Positions 61,910 to 64,000 of a stretch of 64,000 nucleotides of DNA are shown here, in pieces. The position numbers were made by a program, and so were the translations under genes. The first letter of the stretch is position 1. Each line of letters opens with the position of its first letter. Below the pieces are notes generated by a model, which worked only from the letters and a program-made list of their open reading frames with translations, ran no database searches and was not told the origin of the DNA. The stretch is from Siphonodentalium dalli (Eukaryota > Mollusca > Scaphopoda > Gadilida > Siphonodentaliidae): positions 16,995,739 to 17,059,738 of the forward strand of contig CP136062.1 of NCBI GenBank assembly GCA_032622095.1, read 5' to 3'.

Positions 61910-63486
61910 CAAAGGTGTCATTACCTGCAACCAGAAATTATTTACACACTACACAGGACGGAAGCGATCGAATTCTCGCATTGTTGTCATAATAATGTTG
62001 ACTTAACTGTCGAATGATAGAACACTGACACACGGCGATGGCAATTGTTTTCACGGTGATAATCCTGATGAGAAAGTATGGAATAATACAATAAGTCTAC
62101 CGTACACAACACTGACTTAGTGACTACAGTACAGTACCGTTTTATTAATATAACAGTTTGTTTTCAGTTTTGAAACTTGTCAGAGTAAACTGGTATTATT
62201 ATTACCCATTCTGCTATTCTGCAATACCAAATGGCCTCACCGTCACACTACTAGTATTTTTATACACTTCATCTTCAGGTTAATCATGATTGCAAGGAAA
62301 TACCATACGTAGCGGGAATTGTCTTGGTCCTGGATCCTGTTGGATCCAGCTATTATTTTTTTAAACTTTCATCCTAATATTTGTAATATTATAATAGTCT
62401 CTCTGACACTCATGTATGAACATTATTATTTTTCGCTCAGTTTTAAATTTACGCAGCTACAGATACAGTTCTTAATCGATGTTGAATATATTTGAGAACC
62501 GCCATGCACAACATACATGTACATATACTGCATGCACCAGTACCGGTACATATATAAAGGCCAAAACAAAAAAAACTTCCATGTTTCGACTGACCAAAAT
62601 CCACGTTCAGGACCTCAAACCTAATTTTTTTCCCTCGACAGCGATAATTTTTTTGCCGAACTTTAGCGTTACACACTTTTGCCTCTTCCTGTTATAAATA
62701 CAAAACAAAATTTTAACACAACTCCATTGTGAAAACACTATACATTAAACCGAAACAACTATCATACAAGCCTTCCATCATGATCATTTATAACCATGCA
62801 TTTTTTCAGTTTCCCCATGTACATGTAGGCCTATCCATGTGTATGCTGAGATATAAAAATGGATTAACTTACTGAATGCGAAATTGCTACCATACATGAT
62901 TTGTGGTTTAATATGTTAAAACCCAATTGGTCTGTCTTCAATTCTTTTATTGTTTAGTCAGCTAACGATCAGTGAGAGCAAGTACAATTACATTGTTCTC
63001 CTTTCGTTTCACACAAGTAGAACTTTTCTCAAAGTACATTTAACTTCTCATGTGCATGGTCAGTGGCTCCCCAGTGACAAGCCACTGTTCATCGCAGTTA
63101 CTAGTACCATGGAAACATACATGTACATGTTAAAACTTAACCACTTTAAATTACTTGTACCGCTGCAAACTTAGCTTGAAAGATATATGTCTTATTAGCA
63201 TCATAGTAGCAACTGTTTAAGTAATGGTTGATAATCCTCAATCATATAAGGCAAAAAAAAATAATACCTGTGGAATTGTGGAATAGACATATGTCCAGTT
63301 AAACTTTTCACATGCCCATAATTTAACTGATTGGAAAGGTTATAAATATACCTTCGATCAACCTACATGTCTATACCTTAATCAACTATTACAGTGATCG
63401 TGAACATTTTGACAAGTGCAAATTTTGGCACCTGCGAATAAAATATTGCCAGTAATTATAGGTGTGGGAGCAATCGCTCCCTTTTC
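61910..63486. other. Intergenic, no supported gene
   Basis: AT-rich. 62551-62592 has AAAGGCCAAAACAAAAAAAA and CTTCCATGTTTCGA, resembling the terminal repeat of the element at 49672-50366, so it may be a solo end or fragment. ACATGTACAT palindromes near 62513 and 63119. Confidence 0.5.
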
Positions 63487-63626
63487 CTGGGAAAGACTTG
63501 GCCAATGCATTCTCTTTTATACTAGTAGGTGACGTGCCACATTGGCGACTCGCATATATAAGAGAATACATTGGCACAGGGTTTTTGCAAAATTTCAGGA
63601 AGCTCCAGTTAGGAAAGGGTTAATAA
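63487..63626. repeat. CATATATAAGAGAAT repeat, copy 3, with inverted partner
   Basis: TGGCCAATGCATTCTCTTTT (about 63499) pairs with ATAAGAGAATACATTGGCAC (about 63556), with a second CACATTGGCGACTCGCATAT segment inside the loop. It ends GGAAAGGGTTAATAAT like the copies at 692-770 and 4326-4415. Confidence 0.65.
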
Positions 63627-64000
63627 TATAGCATCGCCTAAGTAGTATCAGCTTAGAAGCTAATATATGTAGGAAAATTAATACACAGCCCTGAGTACTG
63701 TAACGTGACCCATGGATTGTCGTAGGATAGGTGCTGTGTTTCTCAGATGATTTTAAAGTGGCACTAATAATTAGCAATAAAGAGTGTTTGTCATCAGCTT
63801 AGAATATATGTGGGGGGAACTGTCTCAGGTGTCTCATGGAATATGGTAGGTGCGGCAAATCAAAGAGACACTAATAATTAGCTTGGATGACTTGTAGGCA
63901 CAATAATTATTTAACCCTCATTAAAGCAAACTCCTGGTATCCCAGCTACAGTAGTAGTTACTACTGTTTATTTTTAATGTTGACAACAATGCTTTTAGAT
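63627..64000. other. Right-edge intergenic stretch
   Basis: A loose duplication of AGCTTAGAA-ATATATGT, GGTGTCTCA/TGTTTCTCA and CACTAATAATTAGC at about 63650-63775 and 63797-63882. No gene. Confidence 0.5.

Overview
The window looks like repeat-dominated intergenic DNA from a metazoan, most likely a marine bivalve mollusc. The evidence is an HSPA12-type Hsp70-like relic (a family strongly expanded in bivalves), a non-LTR retrotransposon relic, abundant short ACATGTACATGT palindromes, a 'gggccataactct' type dispersed repeat, and an element built like the bivalve 'pearl'/MgE-type (Helentron-like) non-autonomous elements. The species assignment is inference. I see no intact protein-coding gene, no rRNA or tRNA gene, and nothing prokaryotic.

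Layout. 1-6919: tandem array of ~142-165 bp units, each carrying CCAAGATGGC, with two copies of one unique flank (about 771-897 and 3263-3397) and a 3' end with an ACGG-rich stretch and a hairpin. It is split by a 1.64 kb terminal-inverted-repeat element (3518-5156) packed with TAGCCATC/GATGGCTA motifs. 6952-7937 (minus): decayed HSPA12-like gene, in frame throughout but with four internal stops before its final stop. 7980-10118: minisatellites and degenerate repeats. 10121-38550: a 28.4 kb satellite of a 59-bp monomer (about 480 copies, 44% of the window) with long-range higher-order duplications and sharp edges.

38553-51600: low-complexity intergenic DNA studded with foldback and MITE-like elements: an ACCCAGGT palindromic minisatellite (40.8-41.6 kb), two copies of a 33-bp-TIR MITE in opposite orientation (43.2 and 50.5 kb), a 945-bp palindrome (43.6-44.6 kb), a 122-bp four-part hairpin (45.2 kb), two copies of a CAGTAATGCTC-ended MITE (45.7 and 47.4 kb), a 125-bp hairpin (49.1 kb) and a 0.7 kb AGGCCAAAG-ended element (49.7-50.4 kb). 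51616-52197 (minus): C-terminal end of a non-LTR retrotransposon reverse transcriptase, with one in-frame stop.

52466-61909: a 9.4 kb nested inverted-repeat structure. The outer arms are 456 bp, each made of two 204-bp units. Inside are a ~5.4 kb array of a 375-bp repeat and then a second pair of ~635 bp inverted arms (59085-59722 / 60232-60866). This is the best candidate for an undescribed element. 61910-64000: intergenic DNA with another copy of a short CATATATAAGAGAAT foldback repeat.

No genes act together here; the window is a record of satellite expansion, foldback elements and gene decay. All coordinates come from reading by eye; outer boundaries of diverged repeats are approximate to about ten bases.
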